Below, piece by piece: positions 42,131 to 50,965 of a DNA stretch of 64,000 bases. Within the stretch, counting starts at the first letter, position 1. The number at the start of each line of letters is the position of its first letter. The position numbers were made by a program, and so were the translations under genes. The notes under the pieces were generated by a model that was given only the letters and a program-made list of their open reading frames with translations, ran no database searches and was not told the origin of the DNA. The stretch is from assembly GCF_018403265.1 (NCBI RefSeq), contig NZ_BOSI01000004.1, positions 124,001-188,000 of the forward strand, read 5' to 3'. The stretch is from Paenibacillus sp. J31TS4. GTDB lineage: Bacteria > Bacillota > Bacilli > Paenibacillales > NBRC-103111.

Positions 42131-42145
42131 TTGTAAGCGTATTCC
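42131..42145 (+). promoter_or_regulatory. cre-like site (CcpA)
   Basis: TTGTAAGCGTATTCC fits WTGNAANCGNWNNCW at 14 of 15 positions, about 75 bp after the predicted transcription start. Carbon-catabolite repression of a carbohydrate operon by roadblock is the natural reading. Confidence 0.6.
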
Positions 42146-42260
42146 AATTATGGGTGGGCAGGAGGAAGCCGTTCATAGTCTGCCGGGAAAAGTGGAAGAA
42201 TGAGGATAGGCTGGATAGCACTTTTTTGTTAACGAATTTCATGGGAAAGAAGGGGTCGGA

Positions 42261-43598
42261 ATGAACGCAAAACAATGGTCGATGGCATCCCTCGCCGCGC
42301 TTGTGCTGCTGACAGCCGGATGCGGCAAGGAGGCGGACACGCCCGAGGCGGCGGGAAGCGGAGACAAGGAGATGAAGGGCGAGATCGTCATGTGGCATTC
42401 CTTTACCCAGGGCGCGCGCAACGATTTCATGAAAGAGGCGGCGGACGCCTTCATGAGCAAGCACCCGGGCGTGAAGATCAAGATCGAAACCTTTGCTTGG
42501 CCGGAATTCTACACGAAGTGGACGACCGGCCTGCAGTCCGGGCAGGTGCCCGATGTCAGCACGGCGCTGCCGAACCACGTGGTCGAGATGCTGGATGCCG
42601 ATGCGATCGTTCCGTTGAACGATGTCATCGACAAGATCGGCCGCGACCGGTTCTACGAGGCGCCGCTCAAGGAGGGAACGGTGGACGGGAAGAACTACTC
42701 CATTCCGCTGTACTCCCACGCGCAGGTGATGTGGTACCGGAAGGATCTGCTCGAGAAGGCCAAGCTGCCGGTTCCCAAAACATGGGACGAGCTGTACGAA
42801 ACGGCCAAGGCGCTGAACAACCCTCCGGAGGTATACGGCCTGTCCGTCCCGATGGGGCTAGGCGATATGATGGCAACCCGGTTCCTGAACTTCTATGTCC
42901 GGTCGGCCGGCGAGGCGCTAGTGACGAAGGACGGCAAAGCCAACCTGACGAGCAAGGCGGCCATCGACGGCATCAACTACTGGGTGAAGATGTACAAGAC
43001 GACGTCCCCGTCCGGCTCCGTTAACTTCAAGGTGCTCGACCAGGCGACCCTCTACTACCAAGGCAAGACCGCCTTCGACTTCAACAGCGGCTTCCAGATC
43101 GGCGGCGTGGAGACCAACTCGCCCAAGCTGCTGGACCAGATCGACGCGGCGCCGATTCCGAAGATCAACGCGAACGACCCGGACCGCGGCATCGAGACCT
43201 CTAACGTGCCCATGGTCGTCTGGAAGAACAGCAAGCATCCCGAGATCGCCAAGGCGTTCGTGGAGAGCCTGTACGAAAAAGAACGCTATATCAAATTCCT
43301 TCACTCCGTTCCGGCCGGCATGCTGCCCGCGATGAAGGACATCGCCGAGGATCCGGCATTCCTGGACAACCCGACGATCCAGAAGTTCAGCGGCGCCGTC
43401 AAGGTGATCAGTAGTGCGGTCGACCAGGGAACGGCGATCGGCATGGAGAACGGACCTACGCTGGAGTCGGGCATTCTGGCGAACCAGGGCGTCATCGAGA
43501 AGATGTTCCAGAACATCGTGCTGAAAAACGAGCCGGTCGAGGAAGCGGCCAAGAAGGCCGAGAATGAACTGAACCAATTGTTCAAGCTGTACCAGTAG
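42261..43598 (+). CDS. CUT1 sugar ABC transporter substrate-binding lipoprotein
   Basis: 445 residues. Lipoprotein signal with lipobox LLTAGC (Cys about 21), then a family-1 extracellular binding fold: GEIVMWHSFTQGARNDFMKEAADAF in part (about 40-64), QVPDVSTALPNHVVEML (about 95-111) and YYQGKTAFDFNSGF (about 269-282). It would bind the transported sugar at the membrane surface for the two permeases encoded next. GAAAGAAGGGGTCGG precedes ATG 42261. The ATPase subunit is missing, as usual for CUT1 systems sharing MsmX. Operon context (oxidoreductase, YhcH, NanA-like aldolase) suggests a sialic-acid-type substrate. Confidence 0.9.
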   Translation: MNAKQWSMASLAALVLLTAGCGKEADTPEAAGSGDKEMKGEIVMWHSFTQGARNDFMKEAADAFMSKHPGVKIKIETFAWPEFYTKWTTGLQSGQVPDVSTALPNHVVEMLDADAIVPLNDVIDKIGRDRFYEAPLKEGTVDGKNYSIPLYSHAQVMWYRKDLLEKAKLPVPKTWDELYETAKALNNPPEVYGLSVPMGLGDMMATRFLNFYVRSAGEALVTKDGKANLTSKAAIDGINYWVKMYKTTSPSGSVNFKVLDQATLYYQGKTAFDFNSGFQIGGVETNSPKLLDQIDAAPIPKINANDPDRGIETSNVPMVVWKNSKHPEIAKAFVESLYEKERYIKFLHSVPAGMLPAMKDIAEDPAFLDNPTIQKFSGAVKVISSAVDQGTAIGMENGPTLESGILANQGVIEKMFQNIVLKNEPVEEAAKKAENELNQLFKLYQ

Positions 43599-43668
43599 CC
43601 TGCAGGCAGGGGGCGGAGCTCCTCCTCCCCTGCCCTCGCTGCGGCTTTTTGGAATGGGGGGAGGAAGA

Positions 43669-44568
43669 ATGAATTCCTTGCGCACTAGCTTCAAGAGATG
43701 GAACCTGACCGGCCTATTGTTTGTGCTGCCTGCGGTGCTCATCGTCGTTCTGCTGCTGATTTACCCAATATTATCCAGCATGTATTACAGCTTCACATCG
43801 AAGAATCTGATCCGGCCCCACTACCAGTGGGTCTGGCTCGACAACTTCCGCTACGTCCTGACGAATCCGGAGTTCTACCGGGCTTTCGCCAACTCTATCA
43901 AATGGACGGTGCTGTCCATCGTCGGGCAGCTGCTGGTCGGATTCGCGGCGGCGCTTGCCTTGAATAAGATCCCCCGGTTCTCCGGGTTCTTCCGGACGCT
44001 GCTGATCATTCCGTGGGCGTTCCCCGCGATCGTCATCGCCTTCACCTGGAAGTGGATCTTCAACGACGTCTACGGCTTCCTGCCGAACCTGCTTACCCAG
44101 CTCGGGATCACGAGCCATAATGTGAACCTGTTCGCGGAGCCCTCGCTCGTCTTCGGAGCGGTGCTGTTCGTCAACATTTGGTTCGGTGCTCCTCTGTTCA
44201 TGGTGAACATCTTGTCGGCGCTGAAGACGATCCCGGCCGACCAATACGAGGCCGCCATGATGGACGGTGCGACGCCCTGGCAGTCGTTCTGGGCGATCAC
44301 GATCCGGCATATCCGGGGCGTCATTGGCCTGCTGCTCGTCCTGCGGACGATCTGGGTCTTCAACAACTTCGACCTGCTGTACCTGATGACGGGCGGAGGT
44401 CCTTCCGATCTGACGACCACGCTGCCGATCTTCGCTTACAAGACCGGCTGGGGGCTCAAGCAGCTCGGCGTCGCCTCGGCGATCACGATTATCCTCCTGC
44501 TGTTCCTGCTCGTCGTCTGCATGCTGTATTTCCGCTTATTGAACAAATGGGAAAAGGAGGACCGCTGA
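43669..44568 (+). CDS. Sugar ABC transporter permease (MalF type)
   Basis: 299 residues from ATG 43669 (GGGGGGAGGAAGA upstream); an in-frame ATG at 43654 lies in the ribosome site. Six membrane helices with the EAA coupling loop DQYEAAMMDGATPWQSFWAITI (in part about 190-209). First of two CUT1 permease subunits. Its stop TGA overlaps the next ATG by one base, giving coupled translation. Works with the binding lipoprotein encoded upstream and an ATPase from elsewhere in the genome. Confidence 0.92.
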   Translation: MNSLRTSFKRWNLTGLLFVLPAVLIVVLLLIYPILSSMYYSFTSKNLIRPHYQWVWLDNFRYVLTNPEFYRAFANSIKWTVLSIVGQLLVGFAAALALNKIPRFSGFFRTLLIIPWAFPAIVIAFTWKWIFNDVYGFLPNLLTQLGITSHNVNLFAEPSLVFGAVLFVNIWFGAPLFMVNILSALKTIPADQYEAAMMDGATPWQSFWAITIRHIRGVIGLLLVLRTIWVFNNFDLLYLMTGGGPSDLTTTLPIFAYKTGWGLKQLGVASAITIILLLFLLVVCMLYFRLLNKWEKEDR

Positions 44569-45404
44569 TGAGACCGGTAGGCAGAAGCAAGGTCGGTGTC
44601 GCGCTGTTGTATCTGTTTTTGTCGCTGTTGTCCGTGCTGGCGGTCTTCCCGCTCGTCTGGATTATCCTGTCGTCCTTCAAGACGTCCGGGGAGATGGCGA
44701 GCCATCCGCTGGCCTTCTTTCCCGAAACGTTCACCTTCGAGTATTACCGCCGGGTACTGAACAATCTTCACTTCGCCACCAACATCAAGAACAGTCTCAT
44801 CGTCTCGCTCTCGGCGACGTTGATTACGATCGTGGTCTCTTCGCTCGGCGCCTACGGCATCGTCCGGTTCTTCCCCAAAGCCGGGAAGCGGATGACCAAG
44901 CTGCTGATCACGACGTACATGTTCCCGCCCATTCTGCTGGCCGTGCCCTATTCGATCATCATTATCAAGCTGGGGCTGGTCAACACATGGACGGGGCTCG
45001 TCATCACCTATCTGTCCTTTTCGATCCCTTACGCCATCTGGATGCTGAGCGGGTTCTTCCAGACCGTTCCGCTCGAGATCGAGGAGGCGGCCCGGGTCGA
45101 CGGGGCCGGCAAGTGGAGAGTCTTCGTCCAGGTGGTGCTGCCCATCGTGGCGCCGGGCGTCGTCGCCACCGCCATCTATACGTTCATTAACACTTGGAAC
45201 GAGTTTTTGTTCGCGCTGCTGCTCATCAACAGCTCGGGCAAAATGCCGATCTCGGTAGCGCTGTATTCGTTGACAGGCTCGGAGATCCTCGACTGGGGCG
45301 AGATGATGGCCGCATCCGTCATCGTCATTCTGCCGTCGATCGTCTTCTTCATGCTGATTCAGCGGAAGATCGCGGGGGGCATGGCCGAAGGATCCGTGAA
45401 ATAA
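44568..45404 (+). CDS. Sugar ABC transporter permease (MalG type)
   Basis: 278 residues from ATG 44568, with AAAGGAGGACC upstream inside the previous gene. Six membrane helices and the EAA loop LEIEEAARVDGAGKWRVFVQVV (in part about 166-185) followed by LPIVAPGV, characteristic of MalG-type subunits. Forms the heterodimeric channel with the preceding permease. A gap of 34 bp with GGAGAGGAG leads to the oxidoreductase gene, so the operon continues. Confidence 0.92.
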   Translation: MRPVGRSKVGVALLYLFLSLLSVLAVFPLVWIILSSFKTSGEMASHPLAFFPETFTFEYYRRVLNNLHFATNIKNSLIVSLSATLITIVVSSLGAYGIVRFFPKAGKRMTKLLITTYMFPPILLAVPYSIIIIKLGLVNTWTGLVITYLSFSIPYAIWMLSGFFQTVPLEIEEAARVDGAGKWRVFVQVVLPIVAPGVVATAIYTFINTWNEFLFALLLINSSGKMPISVALYSLTGSEILDWGEMMAASVIVILPSIVFFMLIQRKIAGGMAEGSVK

Positions 45405-45438
45405 AGAGAACCTGAGCATTTACATCAGGAGAGGAGCA

Positions 45439-46569
45439 ATGGAGATGGACACAATCAATTATGGAGTGGTGGGAACCGGATATTTTGGGGCGGGGCTGGC
45501 CCGTCTGCTGAACAAGCTGGAGGGGGCCCGGGTCGTCGCGGTATACGATCCGGCTCACGCCGAGCCGGTCGCCCGGGAATTGAACTGCACGGCGGAGCCG
45601 AGCATCGAGGCGCTGTGCAGCCGACCGGATGTGCACGCCGTTGTCGTCGCGTCCCCGAACGGGTACCACAAGGAGCCGGTGCTGATCGCGGCCGAACACG
45701 GCAAGCACGTCTTCTGCGAGAAGCCGATCGCGCTCAGCTACGAGGACTGCAACGAGATGATCCGGCAGACCAAAGAAAAAGGACTTATTTTCATGGCCGG
45801 TCACGTCATGAACTTCATGAATGGCGTCAGAACCGCCAAGCGGCTCATCAACGAGGGGCGCATCGGCGAGCTGCTGTTCTGTCACGCACAGCGCAACGGC
45901 TGGGAGGAGGCGCAGGAGGAAGTAAGCTGGAAGAAGCAGCGTACGATCTCGGGCGGGCACCTCTACCACCACATCCATGAGCTAGACTTCATTCAGTTCC
46001 TGATGGGACCGGCGGAGCGGGTCTCGATGTCCGGCGGCAATGTGGCCCACCAGGGAGAGCAGTACGGCGACGAGGACGACATGCTGCTGATTACGCTCGA
46101 ATTCCCGAACAACCGCTTCGCAACGCTGCAGTACGGCTCCGCCTTCCGCTGGGCCGACCACTTCGTGAAGATTCAGGGCACCAAGGGCGCTATCCTCATC
46201 GACCTGCAGGACGTGAAGGTTGTGCTGAAGACGCCGGAGGGCGAGGAGCGGTTCCTGCTCCACCGCTCACAGGAGGAGGACGACGACCGGACCCGGATCT
46301 ACAAGGGGCTCGAGATGGACGGCGCGATCATGTACGGCAAGCCGAGCGCCACGCCTCCCCTCTGGCTGCACGGGATCATGAGCGAGGAGATGGCCTACTT
46401 CCACAGCATCATGCAGGGCGCCGAGGCCGAGGAGGAGTTCCGGCCGCTGCTCGACGGCACTGCCGCACGGGCAGCGATTGCCACGGCGGATGCCCTTACT
46501 CTCTCCCTCCGGCAGAACCGAAAGGTGAGCGTCTGCGAAATCACGAGCAGGCAGGCGGCCTACGTATGA
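45439..46569 (+). CDS. Gfo/Idh/MocA oxidoreductase (possible sialic-acid oxidoreductase)
   Basis: 376 residues. Rossmann NAD-binding motif GVVGTGYFGAGLARLL (about 9-24), the family motif EKPIAL (about 95-100) with the structural Lys, and GHLYHHIHELDF (about 174-185) with the catalytic His region. Soluble NAD(P)-dependent sugar oxidoreductase. In Ruminococcus gnavus (NanOx) and Escherichia coli (YjhC), members of this family in sialic-acid loci interconvert 2,7-anhydro- or unsaturated forms and N-acetylneuraminate by transient oxidation. Its place between a sugar transporter and a NanA-like lyase supports the same role here, but this is inference. Overlaps the next gene by 4 bases. Confidence 0.85.
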   Translation: MEMDTINYGVVGTGYFGAGLARLLNKLEGARVVAVYDPAHAEPVARELNCTAEPSIEALCSRPDVHAVVVASPNGYHKEPVLIAAEHGKHVFCEKPIALSYEDCNEMIRQTKEKGLIFMAGHVMNFMNGVRTAKRLINEGRIGELLFCHAQRNGWEEAQEEVSWKKQRTISGGHLYHHIHELDFIQFLMGPAERVSMSGGNVAHQGEQYGDEDDMLLITLEFPNNRFATLQYGSAFRWADHFVKIQGTKGAILIDLQDVKVVLKTPEGEERFLLHRSQEEDDDRTRIYKGLEMDGAIMYGKPSATPPLWLHGIMSEEMAYFHSIMQGAEAEEEFRPLLDGTAARAAIATADALTLSLRQNRKVSVCEITSRQAAYV

Positions 46570-47045
46570 TCTACGCCAAGCTCGACGACCTGGGACGGTA
46601 TGCGTTCTCTAATCCCCGCCTGAACCGCTGCCTGGACGATATCCGCACGAACCTGACGGGCGGCGCGGGGGAGCAGGAGGCATTTCGCAAATCCGATCTG
46701 GCCTTCACCACCTCGCCGGCCGGGGAGAAGCGGTACGAGGCGCACCGTCGGTATATCGATGTCCATATCGTGCTGGAGGGCAGGGAATACGTGGAGATCA
46801 CCGCCGCTGCCTCTCTCGTCAGTCCGACGGACTATGACCGAGAGAGCGACATCCTGTTTGGCGACGCGGCATCGGAGGACCGGTTTAGCGGCTATCTGTC
46901 CAGCGGGCATGCCCTGATTCTTTTCCCCGAGGATGCCCATCTGGTCGGAGCCCATCGGCACACCCCGTCCCATGTCCGCAAGATCGTCTATAAAGTGGAA
47001 GCAGATTGCAACCCGGAGGGAGAAGCAGCGAATGAATACGAATAA
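46566..47045 (+). CDS. YhcH/YjgK/YiaL family protein
   Basis: 159 residues; ATG 46566 overlaps the previous stop (ATGA). DUF386/beta-barrel family with the conserved block YEAHRRYIDVHIVLEGREYV (about 58-77) and a C-terminal LFPEDAHLVGAHRH (about 120-133) whose His and Glu bind metal. YhcH (NanQ) in Escherichia coli is part of the nan regulon and speeds sialic-acid anomer interconversion. A sugar-mutarotase or related role fits this operon. It overlaps the aldolase gene by 14 bases. Confidence 0.88.
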   Translation: MIYAKLDDLGRYAFSNPRLNRCLDDIRTNLTGGAGEQEAFRKSDLAFTTSPAGEKRYEAHRRYIDVHIVLEGREYVEITAAASLVSPTDYDRESDILFGDAASEDRFSGYLSSGHALILFPEDAHLVGAHRHTPSHVRKIVYKVEADCNPEGEAANEYE

Positions 47046-47955
47046 AGTATCCCGATACAAAGGCGTCTATGTGGCCATGTACTCGGCGTACGACGACGCG
47101 GGGCGCGTCGACACCGAGCGGGTGAAGCGGCTGGCCCGCTCCTATGCCGGCACCGGCGTCAAAGGACTGTATGTCGGAGGCAGTTCGGGAGAAGGGCTGC
47201 TGCAAAGCGTAGAGGAGCGCAAACGGGTTGTCGAGGCGGTGCTCGAAGAAGTGAAGGGCGAGCTGACCGTGATGGTCCATGTAGGGGCCAATTCGACTCC
47301 TGACAGCGTGGAGCTGTCCCGGCATGCCGAGCAGTGCGGCGCCGATCTCATCTCGGCCGTCCCCTCGATCTATTACCGGCTGTCCGACGCGGCAGTCGAG
47401 CGGCATTGGCAGCAGATGATCGACAGCACCTCGCTGCCGTTCGTCATCTACCATATTCCGCAAACGACCGGCTTCCAGCTCTCCCCCGCCCTGTTCGAGA
47501 GAATGGCGCGGCAGGACAAGGTGATCGGCATCAAGATGTCCGGCGAGAGCACCTATGAGCTGCAGCAGTTCAAGGACATCGGGGGCGAGGACTTCTTGGT
47601 CTTCAACGGGCCCGACGAGCAGTTCCTCGCCGGACGGATCATGGGGGCGGACGGCGGAATAGGGGGAACCTACGGCGTCATGCCCGAGCTGTTCTGCTCG
47701 CTGAACCGGCTGTTCGAGGAGGGCCGGCTGGACGAGGCCCAGCAGCTGCAGGTTCGGATTAATCGTATCATCCGTAGCCTGGTCGGCTATCCGTCTTTGT
47801 ACGGCGCCTGCAAATATATGCTGGAGCTGCGCGGGATCGAGACGGGCATCCCCCGGGGCCCGCTGCTCTCTGTCGCACCGGAGCATCATGAGCCGCTGGC
47901 GGCTCTCAATCGGGAGATTCTGGCGCTTACAAACGAATACGCAAGCTCCCGTTAA
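47032..47955 (+). CDS. N-acetylneuraminate lyase / DHDPS-family aldolase
   Basis: 307 residues from ATG 47032 (CCGGAGGGAGAAG upstream); the longer frame runs inside yhcH and is rejected. TIM-barrel class I aldolase: GGSSGEGLLQS (about 44-54, substrate carboxylate loop), Tyr in FVIYHIPQTTG (about 138-148) and the Schiff-base Lys in VIGIKMSGES (about 165-174). The Gly-Ser-Ser-Gly-Glu loop and operon context favour NanA over dihydrodipicolinate synthase. It would split N-acetylneuraminate into N-acetylmannosamine and pyruvate. nanE, nanK and nagA are not in the window. Last gene; a GC-rich hairpin follows. Confidence 0.85.
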   Translation: MNTNKVSRYKGVYVAMYSAYDDAGRVDTERVKRLARSYAGTGVKGLYVGGSSGEGLLQSVEERKRVVEAVLEEVKGELTVMVHVGANSTPDSVELSRHAEQCGADLISAVPSIYYRLSDAAVERHWQQMIDSTSLPFVIYHIPQTTGFQLSPALFERMARQDKVIGIKMSGESTYELQQFKDIGGEDFLVFNGPDEQFLAGRIMGADGGIGGTYGVMPELFCSLNRLFEEGRLDEAQQLQVRINRIIRSLVGYPSLYGACKYMLELRGIETGIPRGPLLSVAPEHHEPLAALNREILALTNEYASSR

Positions 47956-47965
47956 ACGGGAAAGA

Positions 47966-47989
47966 GGCGCGGAGCCAAGGCTCCGCGCC
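47966..47989 (+). terminator. Hairpin after the aldolase gene
   Basis: Perfect 11-bp stem GGCGCGGAGCC/GGCTCCGCGCC, loop AA, but followed by only TTACC. Probably a weak terminator or 3'-end stabiliser. Confidence 0.6.
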
Positions 47990-48089
47990 TTACCGGGCGT
48001 TTGGGGGGCATCACAGCGGTATGGAAGAACAAGCTCGGGGCTTACCGCTTGGCTCTCCTGCCGCTATCTCTGAAAGGGGCCGCGAGACC

Positions 48090-48920
48090 CTAATTCTGCA
48101 AACGAATATCACCCGTCGTCGCGGTAAGCAGCACTTCAGGACCGCCGGATCCGAGCGAGCCGACAATGCGGTGCTCCTCCCGCTTCGTGTAGTCCATCTG
48201 CTTCAGCTGGCTGACCGTCTCTCCGGTCGTGGCCTTCATATCCAGCCGCATCGCCTGCGGAGTGCCTGCTATGCGCAGACGGATGTCGCCCGTCGTCGTG
48301 CCGACGCTCACATTCCGGCTCAGCTCCCGCAGGTCGAGCGTCACATCACCCGTTGTAGCCGACAGGTCCAGCTCTCCCTCGACGGAGGCGATGCGGGTGT
48401 CGCCGGTCGTCGAATCGGCGCGCACCCGGTCGGCGGTCAGCCTCTCCAGTTCAATGTCACCTGTCGAGGTCGTGACGTCCACCATCTTGGCAGAGACACC
48501 CTTTATGGCCAGATCGCCGGTCTCCATCGAGATGGCGAGCTCGTTATACAGCTTCTCGGGCAGCTCGATCTCGAGATCGGGGGACCGGTTTACGCCAAAT
48601 TGCCAGCTGTGCGTTTTTTCCTTGACGATCAGCTCCAGCTTCCCGCCGTTTACGCGCTTCTCCAGCTTATACTCCTTAAGACGGGACTCGTTCACCTGGC
48701 CGTACAGTCTCGCCTGAATCCGGCTGCCCGAGCCCCGGACGACCTTGACATCCACCGTAGTCGTCTCCACCCGAACCGATTCGATGTCCCCGCTGTCCGC
48801 CTCCTCGACCTGCTCCAGAACGGCAAGCCGGTAGTCGAGCCAGCTTCCCTTGAACGCGAATGCCCCTGACAACAGCAGCACCAGCAACAGCATGAATCCA
48901 AATCCAATTTTCTTCATCAT
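48090..48920 (-). CDS. DUF4097 beta-strand repeat membrane-anchored protein
   Basis: 276 residues. N-terminal membrane anchor/signal (about 3-22), then a right-handed beta-solenoid made of Gly-Asp-Ile turns: METGDLAIKG, TSTGDIELER, STTGDTRIAS, ATTGDVTLDL, TTTGDIRLRI and a final ATTGDIRLQN, each about 20 residues apart. DUF4097/LiaG-like proteins are surface-exposed and often in cell-envelope stress loci; function unknown. ATG 48920 or the next codon could start; GGACGTTGAATG leaves a weak ribosome site. It is divergent from the MFS gene with 283 bp between them. Confidence 0.85.
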   Translation of the reverse strand: MMKKIGFGFMLLLVLLLSGAFAFKGSWLDYRLAVLEQVEEADSGDIESVRVETTTVDVKVVRGSGSRIQARLYGQVNESRLKEYKLEKRVNGGKLELIVKEKTHSWQFGVNRSPDLEIELPEKLYNELAISMETGDLAIKGVSAKMVDVTTSTGDIELERLTADRVRADSTTGDTRIASVEGELDLSATTGDVTLDLRELSRNVSVGTTTGDIRLRIAGTPQAMRLDMKATTGETVSQLKQMDYTKREEHRIVGSLGSGGPEVLLTATTGDIRLQN

Positions 48921-49131
48921 TCAACGTCCTCCGCTCTGGCATGTTCTTCCTCTACTATACGGTGCCAGCTCCCGCATGACGTAGTGCCGCCTGTCACATG
49001 ACGCGTCACAAACGCTGCACGGCCCAGTCATGAATCCGGGTCTCGCGAGTCATACTAAAAAAGAGAGAACCGTGCCGCTTCGCCAAGAAAGAGACAGGAA
49101 AAAGACGATCTGTCAGAAATTTGCTCCAAAA

Positions 49132-49168
49132 GTTTACGTTGACGTAAACGTTACTACTTACGTATAAT
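49132..49168 (+). promoter_or_regulatory. MFS promoter with two overlapping operator dyads
   Basis: TTGACG (49139-49144), 18-bp spacer, TATAAT (49163-49168). The spacer holds a perfect inverted repeat ACGTAA-N10-TTACGT (49142-49163). A second dyad, GTTTACG-TTGA-CGTAAAC (49132-49149), covers the -35. Dyads centred between -35 and -10 are typical of MerR-type control; Bacillus subtilis pairs the MerR protein YfmP with the MFS gene yfmO. No MerR gene is present here. Confidence 0.65.
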
Positions 49169-49203
49169 AAGCCGTATCCAAAAAACAGGAGGGTTCTGTC
49201 GAT

Positions 49204-50409
49204 ATGGCATCCCATTCTACACCAAATTCGCTGCAGGCCCGTACGGGTCTCTTGCAGCAGCCGATGGCCGTCTGGGCCGTCGCCTTTGCCTGTATCATCT
49301 CATTCATGGGGCTCGGGCTCGTCGATCCGATCCTCCCGGCTATCGCCAAGCAGCTGGACGCAAGCCCGGCCCAGGTCTCGCTGCTGTTCACCAGTTATAA
49401 TCTCGTAACCGGGATCGCCATGCTGATCACCGGCTTCGTCTCGAGCCGCATCGGCATCAAGTGGACGCTGATCAGCGGCATCTTCCTGATCATCGTCTTT
49501 GCCGTGCTTGCGGGGACAGCCAACTCGATCGGCGGCATCGTCTGGCTGCGCGGCGGCTGGGGACTCGGCAACGCGCTGTTCATCGCGACCGCCCTGTCCG
49601 CCATCGTCGGCCTGTCCACCTCCGGTACGGCCCGAGCCATCATTCTGTACGAGGCCGCGCTCGGCCTCGGCATCTCCGTCGGCCCGCTGCTCGGCGGAGA
49701 GCTCGGCACGCTGTCGTGGCGCGGACCGTTCTTCGGCGTCGGTGCGCTGATGACGGTCGGGCTGCTCTCGGTTTTCGTGCTGCTGCCGAAGATCGAGAAG
49801 CCGAAGCAGAAGAGCTCCCTGCTCGATCCGTTCCGCGCCCTGGCCTATCCCGGGCTGCTGACGCTCGGCATCACCGCCTTTCTCTACAACTTCGGGTTCT
49901 TCACCCTCATGGCCTACTCGCCGTTCGTGCTCGATCTGTCCGAACGGCAGCTCGGGTACGTCTTCTTCGGCTGGGGCCTGATGCTGGCGATCACCTCCGT
50001 GTTCGTCGCTCCCCGGCTGCAAAGGCGGTTCGGCTCCATCGGCTCGATGTGCGCCGTCCTGACGCTCTTCGCGATCGATCTGGTATTGATGGGCGTCTTC
50101 TCCGATTCGCAGGCGGCCGTCATTACGGCGATCATCCTGGCGGGCGTCTTCCTCGGAATCAACAACACGCTCATCACCACCGCCGTCATGCAGTCGGCAC
50201 CGGTCGAGCGGTCGGTCGCCTCGGCCTCTTACAGTTTCGTCCGGTTTCTGGGGGGCGCTGCCGCCCCATGGCTCGCCGGCAAGCTGGCCGAGTGGTATAA
50301 TGCTCAGGTTCCGTTTTATTTCGGCGGCGCCATGGTGCTGCTCGGCGTCGCCTGCGTCTGGCTTCGGCGCCGGCACCTTGCAGGGATTGACACGGGCGGC
50401 CACCACTAG
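49204..50409 (+). CDS. MFS drug exporter
   Basis: 401 residues with 12 predicted membrane helices in two halves. Motif A-like GFVSSRIGIKWTL (about 78-90, loop 2-3) and motif C-like LGISVGPLLGGELG (about 154-167, antiporter motif G-x8-G-x3-GP-x2-GG in helix 5) mark a drug:H+ antiporter of the DHA1 class, similar in length and layout to YfmO/YceJ. AGGAGGG (49187-49193) lies 10 bases before ATG 49204. The promoter has an inverted repeat in the -35/-10 spacer, so expression is probably inducible. Substrate unknown. It is followed 81 bp later by a universal stress protein gene with its own ribosome site. Confidence 0.9.
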   Translation: MASHSTPNSLQARTGLLQQPMAVWAVAFACIISFMGLGLVDPILPAIAKQLDASPAQVSLLFTSYNLVTGIAMLITGFVSSRIGIKWTLISGIFLIIVFAVLAGTANSIGGIVWLRGGWGLGNALFIATALSAIVGLSTSGTARAIILYEAALGLGISVGPLLGGELGTLSWRGPFFGVGALMTVGLLSVFVLLPKIEKPKQKSSLLDPFRALAYPGLLTLGITAFLYNFGFFTLMAYSPFVLDLSERQLGYVFFGWGLMLAITSVFVAPRLQRRFGSIGSMCAVLTLFAIDLVLMGVFSDSQAAVITAIILAGVFLGINNTLITTAVMQSAPVERSVASASYSFVRFLGGAAAPWLAGKLAEWYNAQVPFYFGGAMVLLGVACVWLRRRHLAGIDTGGHH

Positions 50410-50490
50410 GACGAACCGTTCTCGTTCTATCCTGGCCGGCCCGCACGGCTCCCCGTGCCGGAACGCCCTGACTGATAAGGAGGAGTAACG

Positions 50491-50910
50491 ATGTACAAAC
50501 ACATTCTCGTGCCGGTCGACGGCTCGGATCACGCCCGCCAAGCGGTGCAGGCTGCCCGCTCTCTCGCGGAAAATCAAGGCGGCGACGCCCGACTCACCAT
50601 TCTCTATGTCCATCCGGTCATCAGCGTGAATGAAGCCGCCATGATCGATCTCGACGCACTTATCGAAGCGGAGAGCGCATCTATTCTGGAAGACACGCGC
50701 CGCCAGCTGGAGGGCACCTCCGTCGCTTTCGATCTGCAAAAGGAGCACGGCGATCCGGCCTATACGATCTGCCGGTTCGCCAAGGAGGGCGGCTATGAGC
50801 TCATCGCCATGGGCAGCCGGGGGCTCGGCCTCTTCTCGGAGCTGTTCCTCGGCAGCGTCAGCCACAAGGTGTCTCAGCAAAGCCACTGCCCCGTCCTTAT
50901 CGTGAAGTAA
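50491..50910 (+). CDS. Universal stress protein (UspA family)
   Basis: 139 residues, single Usp domain. VPVDGSDHARQAVQAA (about 7-22) and the C-terminal nucleotide-binding signature AMGSRGLGLFSELFLGSVSHKV (in part about 108-127; G-x2-G-x9-G-S pattern) show an ATP-binding type. Cytosolic; the role in stress is general and not specified. AAGGAGGAGTAACG precedes ATG 50491. Probably co-transcribed with the MFS gene and ended by a strong terminator. Confidence 0.93.
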   Translation: MYKHILVPVDGSDHARQAVQAARSLAENQGGDARLTILYVHPVISVNEAAMIDLDALIEAESASILEDTRRQLEGTSVAFDLQKEHGDPAYTICRFAKEGGYELIAMGSRGLGLFSELFLGSVSHKVSQQSHCPVLIVK

Positions 50911-50965
50911 TTCTTCCGGGAAGCCTCTTTTACTGCGAGGTCCGCCGCTGCCCCCGAAACCGAAA

